DNA from: Setophaga petechia
Taxonomy: Eukaryota; Chordata; Aves; Passeriformes; Parulidae
Direction of reading: 5' to 3'
NCBI GenBank assembly: GCA_024362935.1
Contig: JANCRA010000001.1
Span: forward strand, 62,400,930 to 62,464,929
Length of the DNA stretch: 64,000 nucleotides
Part shown: positions 34,710 through 45,612 of the stretch, in pieces
Layout of the letters: every line of letters begins with the position of its first letter
How positions within the stretch are numbered: the first letter of the stretch is position 1
Made by a program: the position numbers and the translations under genes
The notes under the pieces: model-generated
Databases searched by the model: none
What the model saw: the letters and a program-made list of their open reading frames with translations, nothing else
What the model was told of the DNA's origin: nothing

Positions 34710-37700
34710 CCTTTCCTGAGATGCTTCCTTCATCCCATGATTAATCTAATCAGATGTGATAAAAGCCAGAAGGACTTCAAATGTGTGCACTCACTGCCCC
34801 ATCACTGCCTATCAGGGCTGGGGAGGAGCATCTGTGGAGAGAGTTAGTTTCATTTCAATCCCCTGGAAACTGCACCTGGATTTTACCTTCAGTGAGATGT
34901 TCACACGAGAGGAAACAGCTTTACCAGAAATAAAAACAGACAAACATTTTTCCTGGATGTATCTTTCAGGGAATTTAAAAGTTAATCCCAAGCAATTAAC
35001 TCCTGAGAATTTTAATTCCCCTCCCTGACACAGCACCCCATAAAGTGCCTGGTTCCTTCTGAAACCAGGAAGGGATAATTTCTCCAAAATGATAGTGGCT
35101 GGTCTCTTTTCATGCATATTATTTAATCCATTGCTTTAAAACATAAGATTTAAAGTGCAATTTTTTTGCTATGAAATACAAAATCTATGATGCAGATGTA
35201 ATTTTCTTTCTTTGTGTGATGCTTTAAAATGCCACTTGGATGTAAAGAAAATATAATGTATTTTTCTCTACCTCACTAGAGACTTCCACTCCAGCATGAA
35301 TTGACTGCACAATTAAAATTAATTTAGAAGAGCCAAAAATTTTTTTTCTGCCAAACAAATGTATATGAGGCATGCTTTTCAAAGAACACTTTTCCTGCTT
35401 CATCCTGTGTACTCTGTGCATAATCTGTATTCAAGATGTAGAATATTTTTCTGTGCCTCAGGATGCATTTGAAGTATTTTTAAAGTAATTATGCATTATT
35501 ATGGGATAGGAAATGGCAGTTTCCTCTCTCAGAGCTGTCTGGAATTCAGGATTGAAACACTACAGTATCTTTAAGTCGCTGCTAGCCTGATCTGAAAGAT
35601 CATCTGTTTCCCCTCAATAGTACAGGCTCAAATACTACCCCAACAATGTGCTTTTTATTTGCTAAACTCATCACCACTGGTTTTTGTTTCCCTCCAAGCC
35701 ATCTTCACTGATTTTAAAGGGTAGGTCACTGCCTGCAGCAGCTCATCACTGCTGTTAAAGGCAAAACTCACCCACTGATGCACAAGCTATTGAAAGATGC
35801 TGCTGCTGCCTGATGGCAGAAATTTAGGAGTGGAGCAGAGAGTGTAGGTTGGGTGACCAGCCAGCCCTGCTCACAGTGAGTGCCACACTCACTGAGTGTC
35901 CCAGAGCTGGAGTGATGCAGTCCCAGAAAGGTGAGAGCCAGCTCCCTCCTTATGCAGCTCAGAGGGCAGGCAGGGAAATGAGGGAAAACATTTGCAGCAT
36001 CATTTTGGGACTGTGACCTGCAGACAGGAAGGTTGCTTTGCTGTCTGAGCACTTGAAATCCAGACTCTTATCCCAATTACATGCATTTTTAAAAGTCCAT
36101 AGGCTTCTCACAGGCAATTTCATGGAGAGGGGAAATAAAAGAGGGGGGGAAAAGCAGACTAATAAAATACATTAATTGTGACTCTTTTACCAAGCATCAC
36201 TAATTAATCCACTCAATGGGGATGCCCCATGGGACAGATCACTGTAATATCCCATGGGTGATTTGTCAGTACATCTCTACTTTTCTCCAGTTGTCTGCCC
36301 AATCCACAGAAACAACTGGACTTGAGCTTGCTCATCCTGCCTCTCCAAAGTGATTATTGATAATTCACCCACACCCACAGAATGATAATGGCAGAAGGGA
36401 CTAAAGAGTTCCACTTCAGGAACACCTCTATTCCTTCAAGTTCACAGCCCTAAAACATTTTCCCCATTACACTGAGGAGAAAAATGGCTTTGGAATTGTG
36501 TATTTGAAAGATGCTTTTCAGTTAAAAGCACAGGAAGACAGAGATCTTGGGGCATAAGAAACAGAAGAACAAAATCAGACCTTAAAAATATCTTGTTCCA
36601 TTAAGACAACCCAGCCTTTACCAAAACTTCTCTCATGAATAGGATCTTGCAGGAGTGAGGTCAGAGTAAGCCTGAGCTGCAATTCAGGCTCTGTGCTCAC
36701 CAGGGCTCCTGCTTCAAGCCTGCCCTGTGGACTCCAAGCCACGCAGGGCAGCAAAGAGAAGAATTGCAGCTCATTTCAACAGTTGCACCAAGCCTGGTAA
36801 ATTTTGCCAGGGACCAGAAATGAAGGATTTTACCCAGTTCCTTCAATGCAGACTTCTCCTGGATAAAACTCCACATGATTTGTCAGACACTGACAACAGT
36901 GCCCCAGCTAATTAGCTTAAGCAAATGAGCTACAGTTATCTTGATCAAGTATAATTAAAAGAGCAGATAGTTTTTATGAAAGGTTCTGAACACTAAGTAA
37001 GCTTTTTAATTTACCATTTATTGTTTCAGAGCCAATATGCTCACTCTGATCTGGGTGAGATTTGGGATCAGAGTGACATGCAGCATTGGGCTGCCTGTCA
37101 GCACTGAGAGGAGCCCAGTCTGCATCTCCCAGGTTCAAGGCACCTGTCTCCAGCAGGAACCTGGTTTTGCAAAAACCATCACTTCATTGTGGTGCCTCTA
37201 GCTCAGTTCCCAGGAGATTTCAGCATGCACATTGAAGCTTCATTGAAATATCCTTATAATTCATACTTGGAGGGTTAGTTTGAAGGCCTGAGGATGCCAA
37301 AAGAGGGACTGGGGTATTCATCAGCATTCTCTGCTCTCTCCAGCAGAGGCATAAAATACATGAATGTATTTTATGTAAAAAGTAATGGATGAGCACAAAG
37401 GAAGCTCTGAAAGGGCAAAGGAATGAGAGGGGGAAAGCACTGCAGCACAGCCTTGCTCTGGAAGAGGATCAATGCTGGGGCTGGAGAGCAGTTTGCATTC
37501 AAGTATGACCTCCCAACCTTCTGCTGTGCTGGCTACATCAAAGAAAGATGCCCTATCTATGATTTACACAAATAATCAAATCCCTAAATTTACTGGGGTT
37601 TTTCTCCCTTTCATGTGCTGCCTTTGATGTTGCAGCCTCCCTGTGCAGGTGGAACAACAGCCTTGGCCAAAGGCCTGGTGCCAGAGCCCTGCACTGCAGC

Positions 37701-38100
37701 TGAGTGTCCCAGCTCTGACTGGCCCCTGCAGGATGGCATGGCAGCAAGGGGCACATAAAACCCACCCAGGGCATGGAAAATACTTATAGACATACCCAGG
37801 AGGCCAGGCACTGACAATTGCCTGCTCCTTGCTGCTCTTTGGAGGTTCATGGGGCAGCTGAAAGACACCAGCTCATAAGAATGTCCCTTGCCGGTTCTCT
37901 TCCCCTGACACCCAGCTTTGCCTTCATCCAATTATTAATAATTTTCATTACACAATGTTAAATATTGCACATAAAACCCGATAGTTACCATATTCCCAAA
38001 CTATCACAATAAAGTAAAGCCTCTTTAGCTCAGAGAGCTGTTGCAAGGCAAGTCCTGAACAATAGGAAGCAGCACAGCAGGCAGGGGCCTGGTTCAGAGA
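34710..38100. other. Unique non-coding sequence, no gene seen
   Basis: No transposon or gene recognised. The sequence is AT-rich with short random frames; the densest frames (37553-37931, minus) lie in a GC-richer patch and overlap one another in two frames. Confidence 0.55.
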
Positions 38101-38500
38101 TCCCAGTGAAATCTCTAAGTGCTAAGTTATTAAGACATTTATATATATTTTATGTTAAATTTCTATCTGCCAGAAGCCCCCTGGGAGCTTGTCTTTGTTC
38201 TGGGGGTGCTGGAATATGTATTATTTATTAGACATGCAAATCAGGCATAATAATCTTAATGAGCTAAGTATAACTGTTCTGGACAAACAATAAATTTGTT
38301 TAAAAACTGGTCTAATACAGCCATATTTCACCCTGAAGAAAGACATTAAGTTTTCTTATTCTTTATATAAAATTAAAACATTTGGTATAGAACAGTCAGT
38401 TCAATGGTTTGGTGGGGGACTTCTTAAGTGATCTTAAGAATAATAAAATAGCCTGTGACCTACCTTTAGGAACTGATAAAAATGCAAATCTAGGTTTGAT
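38101..38500. promoter_or_regulatory. Candidate regulatory block with octamer motif
   Basis: Repeat-free AT-rich sequence containing a perfect POU octamer ATGCAAAT at 38234-38241, followed within 40 bp by several TAAT-type homeodomain cores (cataataatcttaatgagc). Its texture is that of vertebrate conserved non-coding elements. No conservation evidence is available within a single sequence. Confidence 0.22.
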
Positions 38501-41016
38501 ACAGCAAAAAAAAAAAGCATCAATGGGCATTACTCATAGTCCTAGGAGATATTTATTCAATCAAATTAGGGTCATTTAGGTGTAAGGAAATCATCACTTA
38601 GAAATATTTCTAAATGCATAAGGAACACCACATACAATTAACAAAAACACCTCCCAGGAGTACACACCCTGATACCAGCACACTACTCTACAGGAAGTAG
38701 GAAGCAATCAATAATTTTTACATTCCTTTTAAGCACTTAGAATTTTCTACATAACATATTTTGATTTCTCAAAAAAAGATATTTACCTCGAATTTTCAAT
38801 ACAGCAGCATTTCTGAGTTTTTGCTATAAGCCACAAGTAGTGATTTTGATTTACAGAAGCAGTCTCTCCTTAGCATGAGGAGTTCCACAGTTCTCTGATC
38901 ACAGCTGATCACACTCCTCAGCTAATACAGACAACAGGAATCCCCTCAGAGGTGCTAATTATCAGTAGTGTCCTGCCCAAACAAGAATAGAAAAGAATCT
39001 CCATCAATGGATTTTATAGACCCACAGTAATTATGGCAATTTTCTTGCCGTAGTGGGATTCTACTCATGACTGGTTTTATCCAGTGTACTCCAAAATTTA
39101 CTGGGAGTTTCCTAATGTTTCATTAATTTCAATTCAAAACCTATGCAAAAATAAATCCTGCAGAAGATGCAGTCTCTGTAGCTTGGAGACTCAGTCACCT
39201 CAAACTGCTGGGCACAGCTTTGGGGTTACATTCCTGGATTTATCCATTTCTGGATAAATCCATTATCCATTGGACTTATCCATACTCCCCTTTGACATTG
39301 ATGCATAATATATAGGGACACCTGATGCAGCATCAATTCTGCATCAGCTCCTAATGGTCATTGGTTGTTTTCTCTTTCCTTTAAATTAATCCTCCTTGTT
39401 CATCATTTTATATAATATTCATATGTGAAATATGTTGTCTGACACCTTCTTCATTCTTGCCTTTCTTTTTCCTCAAAAAAAGCTTTTATCTTTCTCAAAA
39501 CCACTTGAAAAAAAAACAAAACAAACCAACATTGAAAACCAGTTGCCTTTGCCCCTTCCACCCTACTTTTAATTCTTCCCATTGTTTAAATCTACAAGAG
39601 TACGAGGTGGTAAAATCAGTCCTAAATGTACCCAGATTTATAGTAATTAGCACTAAAGTATGGAAGTAGTTCATGTCACAGTCTGGGAAAACATCAACTC
39701 ACCACAATACACAAAAAGCTTTACTCCCTACACCTCAGTTGGCAAAGCAGCAAAACAGTCCCATCATTGTTCTTAAACAAAAAATGCACAAGAGAGAAAT
39801 TGCATGGAGCCATCCTACAGAGTACCAGCTCAGCTTGCACTTCTGATCCAACAGGATGCCCAACGGCATAGCCCAGTCTCCTTGAATGACTTCTTGGAAT
39901 GTGCAAGCCATTCCCCATTGCTTTTGTTCATTCCTTTCAGAGAGTGCTCCCATTGATTCCTCCTTGTCACAGCACATATTGCAGTTGAGCCTGCCATGAC
40001 ACACAGAGTATCACCGTATTTCAGAACAGAGTCACACCTTACCCCATCAGAAGGCTTCAGACATCTGCCCAGCCGGAGCAGCACCACTTCAGAAGGCTGC
40101 AAGCATCTTCTTGTCCCTCAGCCCAGCCTTTTATCCCCTCCTGTTGATGCCCTGCACCTGTGTGCCCTCTGCTCCCTTTGGTGGTTGGTCAGTGCCCCTG
40201 GGCACTCGTTACCTTCAGTGCTGCTCACAGCTGCAGGCCATTTACCACATTACCACAAATTACTACAAACTGTGTACCTGTGTCTCCTCCCTCTCCACCA
40301 GAGCTCCTAATGGCCCTGTTGTTTGCCTGCCCTCCACACCATCCTTCTGGAACGAGCCTGAGATCCTGCTGGAAGCCACCAGCTGTGGGAATTGCAGCAG
40401 GACCAGGAGGCTCCTGTACAGCATTGCCTGGTGACATGCTGCTGGAACTCCATCCCACCCCATCCAAGCCCTCCATCCCAGCTCCCAGGCAGAGCTGGGG
40501 GGGAAAAGCTGCTATTAACTAATAGCCACCTGGGCAGCAAAGCACAGAAGGTCCTTCTCCTCCTGGGCAGGTTTTACAGCCCATTAGTGCAGGGCAGCAG
40601 GTCCTGGGTGCCACCTCTCCCTTGCAGGAGGGCTTAATACAGGTGTGGAAGGGCTGGGGAACCTCGGGCTCATTCACAGGGGGCCAATGCCACCTTTCTC
40701 CAGCCCAGAAAGCAGCCAGCAGGAGGAGGGGTGTGTGCAGCACACACAGCACAGCCTCCAGACTTCCACTCACAGTCCTGCTGCTCCTCAGTCTTGGTGC
40801 CAGGAGCAGCAAAAGCTTTCCAGGGTGTTGCTTTTAATCAACAGTTACATCAAACCAAGCAAGCATGTTTTGATAGCTGAAAAATACCTGTTGGCTTAGC
40901 AGCTCAGCTCTTTTCTTGGTGTGCTTCTTGTGGTTTTCTCTCAAGGTCAAAAAAACCCCACCAGCAATGTTAGAGATATTGAGATACCCCAAGTCTCCAG
41001 CAGAGCTCTAAACCAA
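38501..41016. other. Unique non-coding sequence, no gene seen
   Basis: No exon or transposon recognised. It contains a perfect short hairpin at 39236-39261 (listed separately). From 40100 to 40830 the sequence is GC-rich and carries many overlapping frames on both strands (up to 120 codons, 40160-40522 plus); the simultaneous openness of several frames points to base composition, not coding. Confidence 0.55.
39236..39261. repeat. Perfect 11-bp inverted repeat (hairpin)
   Basis: Arms ggatttatcca (39236-39246) and tggataaatcc (39251-39261) are exact reverse complements around a four-base loop (tttc). TTATCCA words recur just downstream (attatccattggacttatcc, 39263-39282). GATAA, present in the arms, is a GATA-factor core. 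The structure is too AT-rich and has no U-run, so it is not a terminator. Confidence 0.85.
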
Positions 41017-41022
41017 GCTCAG

Positions 41023-41442
41023 TGTGGTATTGTCAGGGTACCCCAGACAAAGGGAGGAAAATTATGAATCTGACTCCATGTTCTTACAAGGCTAATTTAT
41101 TATTTTATGATCTCATATTATGTTAAAGAATGCTATAATAAAGAATAGAGAAAAGATACAGACAGAAGGCTAAAAGAAGAATAATGAAAACTTGTGATTC
41201 TCTCCTCAGAGTCTGACACAGCCTGACAGAGATTGGTCATTAAGTTAAAACATTTCACATGAAACCAGTGAAACATGCACCTGTTGGTAAACAAGCTCCA
41301 AAATCTCCAAACCACATTCCAAAGCAGCAAAACACAGGAGAAGCAATTAGATAATATTGTTTTCATTTTTCTCTGAGGCTTCTTGGCTTCCCAGGAGAAG
41401 AAATCCTGGCAAAGGGATTTTTCAGAAAATATGACAGTGACA
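41023..41442 (-). mobile_element. Solo LTR of an endogenous retrovirus, minus strand
   Basis: A 420-bp block from TG (tgtggtattgtcaggg) to CA (atgacagtgaca), flanked by gctcag (41017-41022) and gttcag (41443-41448), matching at five of six positions. On the minus strand it starts tgtcactgtcatattttctg and shares blocks with the 34330 element, for example 'ggatttcttctcctgggaag' versus 'ggatttttctcctgagaagc'. The AATAAA signal lies on the minus strand at 41096-41101. Internal retroviral genes are absent. Confidence 0.85.
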
Positions 41443-41448
41443 GTTCAG

Positions 41449-42817
41449 CTGCTGCCCTTTCATGTATTTGGCACTAGCATTAGCCCAGTCCAGCAAGAAC
41501 TTCTCCTGAAAGTTCATCTCTATTCCTTTCACTTTGACTAAGATCTCAGAGAAAGCATGCACAAAGAAAAAACATATTAAGTTCAGTTTTTGCAAAGTCT
41601 TGGAAGCAATTATGGAGGCATGGAAGTGTAACACCAGTAAGTCAGACAAGGCCAAGGGGAATGCTCTACTAATAACAACTGTTGAAGGGTCTGGAAAATA
41701 GGCAGAGCTTCAGTAGATTTTATTTGACTACACAATACAGAACTCATCATCAATATTCCCTGTGCAGCACTACGATTCACACTGCAGTGCAGATGGTTCA
41801 CATATTTTAAATTGTAATTTAATTACACTTTTCATGATCATACTGTATTTGAACTCAACAGAATTACTATCATGTTTCTGCAAGCACTTTATTGCAGAAA
41901 TATGGCTTTAACAGCCAAGTCCCTTCCCATAATTATCTTTTATTTTTATACATCTTTTGCATCATTAGAAAAATACAAATTAAGTACAGAACATAGGCCT
42001 TGGAAATTTATATTTGCAATAAGGCTCTGTTTTATTTTTTTAATTCTATGTGCTGGTTTACTAAAACTGTTTCATGGCTTAACATCATTAAGTCAAGAGA
42101 CCTTGTAGTCAGGAGCAAGAGAACAAAGCAGGATTACACCTTTCCTTTGTCAGTGAAATCCTGCATTTAATCTTTTCACATTTTAACTGCAACCTTAAAA
42201 ATTATCACCCACTCTGAGAACCGTTGTGGTGGATTAAGAGACATTGAAAAGGTCTGCAGCTCCCTCACCTCTGAATGAAACCTTAGGGAGTTCCATGAAT
42301 TATCTCTCACCCTTCTTCTACCATCACTATGCCTTTTATCTTCCTTCTTTTCCCTCATATGCAGTCACAGGAGACATCTCTCAAGGATAGAAACCAGCCT
42401 TCATTCTCACTAAACATTCATTACTATGTTGCATCAAGAAAGATAAAATCCCTCTTCTAGGACTACAACTCACTCCTACAAGAAAAAAAGAAAATAAAAG
42501 TATTTTACAAGAAATAACTTCACATATTCCCTATTTTTACTTCCTTTCTAATTAAATTAAAATAGGCTCACCTTATTCCTTCTGACCAGTCTGACAAGCA
42601 TCACTAGATATTGGCTCTTCCCTGCTAAGAGCTCACCCCCAGACACAAAAACTGCCTTTTTAACTCTTTGTCCAAGGTTTATATTGATACAAATTTATCC
42701 ATCACTGCTCCAATGCCTTGCCTGCAGAACCTGTGTCCCTCACCTGGCATGGTGGGTGGAGTCCAGGGGAGTTAAAATCCATAAAAGGAGCATTCAAGGC
42801 AGAAAAGGCTTTTAGTT
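41449..42817. other. Unique non-coding sequence, no gene seen
   Basis: No recognisable repeat or exon. AT-rich throughout, with short random frames under 80 codons. Confidence 0.55.
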
Positions 42818-42915
42818 TGGGCTTGTGTTTTTTTGGTTGGTTTGAGGGGGTTTTGGGGAGTGTGGTGTGGGTGGGTTTGTTTGTGGGTTTGGTGGTTTTT
42901 ATTTTTTTTTCTTGT
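42818..42915 (+). repeat. G/T-rich low-complexity tract
   Basis: About 95 bp of almost pure G and T on the plus strand, with G-runs of 3-5 at 42846-42850, 42855-42858 and several in 42866-42888, ending in a T-run. The G-runs with short T/GT loops fit a G-quadruplex pattern. It is irregular rather than a tandem repeat. Confidence 0.7.
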
Positions 42916-45125
42916 TAGTGACAGTGGAGGAATCTTTCACATAGTGGGCTTATACTGATTCTTAGCATTTGACAGTCTGGTTTCTGAGAAAATTAATCTC
43001 TCTAAGTTATGCTTAACAATAATCTGGATACTTGAAAACAAGAACAAAAAACAACAGACAAAATCAAAACAGGGCTGTTGTAGAGGGCTGTTTGTGGTGC
43101 AGATCAGCATTTTGTGCTTCAGCTGCAGCTGAGCTCTGGGGCAGAGTGAACCTGCAGGAAAAGGGCAGTGGGAACCTGGAGCACCCCCTGGTACCTGCAG
43201 GCACTCTTTGGGATGCTGTGATTAGAGCATCCCTCACCAGAAACAGGAGCTCCAGTCCCTCTCCACATTTTCTCTGGACTTCTAGGCTGGTGTAAGGAAG
43301 CAGGACATTGGGAGAAAAGTTGAAAAACTTCAGAGGAGTGCTAGTCCTCTTGTCAAAGCAGCTCTCATGAAGAGAACACCCTGATAGCAACAGCAAGCCC
43401 TTCTCTTGCTCTATTCCCAGGACACAGGAAAGGAAGCAAACGGGAAAATTATTTTGTATGTTAGTATCTAGGTCCCAGCCCTCAGAGGGGATAATCTGCT
43501 CTTCACAGGATTTTTCACTCACATTGCAAGGAATCATCACTAAATAAAACATCTGAAATCTTGTGGAATAGGGTCTGGGAGCCTACTTTTCAAACTGATA
43601 AGGAAATATTCTGTCATAAGCTATGGTTGTGCTTCTTCTCTTGCAAGAGATATCAGAAAGCAGCGCTTATTTTCTAGGTGCCAATAAGCTCATTGACCTA
43701 ACCTAAAACCTTTCCAGGATTTTAATTCAGGCCTCTATTATTTACCCCTAAATCCCTAGTTCAGGTTTACTTTAAAAGAATATTTCTTATCAGAGCACAT
43801 CAGGTTTTAAAGTTTTCCTGAGTAAAGCAGTCTTTTAAAAACAGTTTTGTCCATAATTGTTATGTTGCTGGATTAAAGGGAGGTCAAACCATAAAACACT
43901 GTGTTTAATTGCTTTGTTTTGGTTTGCCTTTCCTATGCCCTCATTAATGCTGTTGTTTTAACACCACCTTCAGACAGGGGAGCTCTCTCATCTCTGCAGT
44001 GGGCTCACTCCTTGGCAGTATTGACTCCTCTGTCTCCACAGATTTGTTTTGTCCATTTCTGCTTTCTGAATGTGCTTCCCACTGCTCACACTTCCAAAGG
44101 CTGGTGATGACTCAGGTCTCAAGGAGCTGAAGTCCTGTTTCCTCTTTCCTGTAGCAGTGCACACCAAAGGGTTCCAGGACTATTGCATACCAGTGGCCGT
44201 GGAGCTGGTATTTATTCATAGGAAATAGGAAACTGGAGGTGAAAAGTTAATTTGGGAGTCATAAAGGACTTGGTTATACTTCTGGCTGCTCTGGTGTGTG
44301 AGACACACATTGGAACTCTGAACAGAATTACAGATCAGCCCAGAGAAAAATAAATACACGAGCAGAGCAAGTGCATTTGCCGTGGATGGGAAAACAATGG
44401 AACATTTATTGTACAAAAGGGCTGTATGCATTAGAGATGTGTAAATACTTCTGCCATAATGCTCTGTTCTTAATAGAATATAATATGCCATTATGCAGGC
44501 AGAACAATGAACATGTCCCAAAGATAAATGTGCTTTTCTTGGATGCTGAGTCACTTGGACTTCATCTCTGTGCTCACAGCACCCCTGAGGCACATCATGC
44601 CCACCTCCATGAAAACACACTGCTTTGTTTACCCTCATTTCTCCTGTTTGCCCATTACTGAATGTTTTAATGTGAGCTCCACTATACTGTTTTCTGCTGC
44701 AAGCTTCCATCTTCCCTGCTTGGAAGACATGGAGAACTCTGCTGCCATCAAAGGCTCCTGTTGATTGAAATAGCTCAGGACTGTGAGTTGCCAGGGAGCT
44801 CTGGGACATACTGGTTATGAATGGCATTAACTAAAACCATCTGAAATTACTTATTTTTATAAATAGTCCATGGAAAACCAGTATAACTGAAAGCCATTCT
44901 TTATTTCCATAAGTGGATTGAAGCCCCTTGCTGAAGCAGCAGAGTGGTATCCAAAGGGTGACCCTATGCCCCCTGATTTCAGCAGGACAGGGGATAAATC
45001 CTATTATTGGGGTTCACTGATCTGACTTCTTTGCCTCCTTGGTTTTTTTCCTATCAAAATGCACACCTCACTGTCCTTCTGAGGCTCAGCAAAAAACCCA
45101 CCCATTTTGGCTTTCCTGAAATCTT
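42916..45125. other. Unique non-coding sequence; contains the longest open frame of the window
   Basis: No transposon recognised. A minus-strand open frame of 203 codons spans 44216-44827; it is the longest in the window but shows no domain, signal peptide or family resemblance I can name, and other frames are open over it on the plus strand. Within 44360-44530 there are several AACAAT/ACAATG SOX-like words and ATTA cores in repeat-free sequence, which hints at a non-coding regulatory element as the reason for unusual sequence constraint. Another minus-strand frame (43064-43552, 162 codons) is likewise unrecognised. Confidence 0.45.
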
Positions 45126-45612
45126 TTCTTGTGAATTAAGTTTTCTCCCAAGGAGCTGATCCTGCTTATCCCTGCTGTTGGGCCATCTTAAGGTTGAAAC
45201 ATTGGGCAACAAAACTGGTGAAGGAGGGGCTGAGGGAGCTGGGAATGTTTAGCCTGGAGAAAAGGAGGCTCAAGGGAAACCTCATCACTCTACAACCCCT
45301 AAAAGAAGACTGTAGCCAAGTGGGAGTCAGCTTCTTCTCCCATGCAGCCGGTGACAGGTTGAGGAAATGGCCTCAGTTGGGCAGAGGAGGTTCAGATTGA
45401 GTGCTAGAAAAAAATTTCTTCCCCAAAAGCCTCGTTGAGTGTTGGAACAGGCTGCCCAGTGAAGTGGTTCAGTCACCATCCCTGCAGACATTTAAGATGT
45501 GTAGGTGTGGCATTTAGGGACATGGTTTAGTGGTGGCCTTGGCAGTGTTGGGTTAATGGCTGGGCTCAAAGATCTTTGAGGCCTTTCCCAACTAAATGGT
45601 TTTATGATTTTA
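45126..45612 (+). mobile_element. CR1 LINE, 3' portion (plus strand)
   Basis: Canonical CR1 blocks run in order: 'aaggttgaaacattgggcaa', 'gggagctgggaatgtttagc', 'ctggagaaaaggaggctcaa', 'tggaacaggctgcccagtga', 'gggacatggtttagtggtgg', and a degraded tail ending 'ggttttatgatttta'. This covers the end of ORF2 and the 3' UTR. Compared with the copy at 48144, a 14-bp block is missing after 'actggtgaag' (about 45223). The first ~65 bp, before 'aaggttgaaac', are shared with that copy too but I cannot assign them confidently to CR1. No intact frame remains. Confidence 0.93.

Noticed and set aside
40100..40830. Dense cluster of open frames on both strands
   Set aside because: Same reason: locally GC-rich DNA with few stop codons, mutual overlap in at least five frames, no recognisable protein.
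31876..41442. Possibility that the LTRs bound a provirus
   Set aside because: Orientations alternate, each LTR has its own target duplication, and no gag, pol or env-like frame lies between them.
45194..45400. 68-codon frame in CR1
   Set aside because: It lies wholly within the CR1 fragment, is not in the retrotransposon's coding register, and shows no conserved ORF2 residues.
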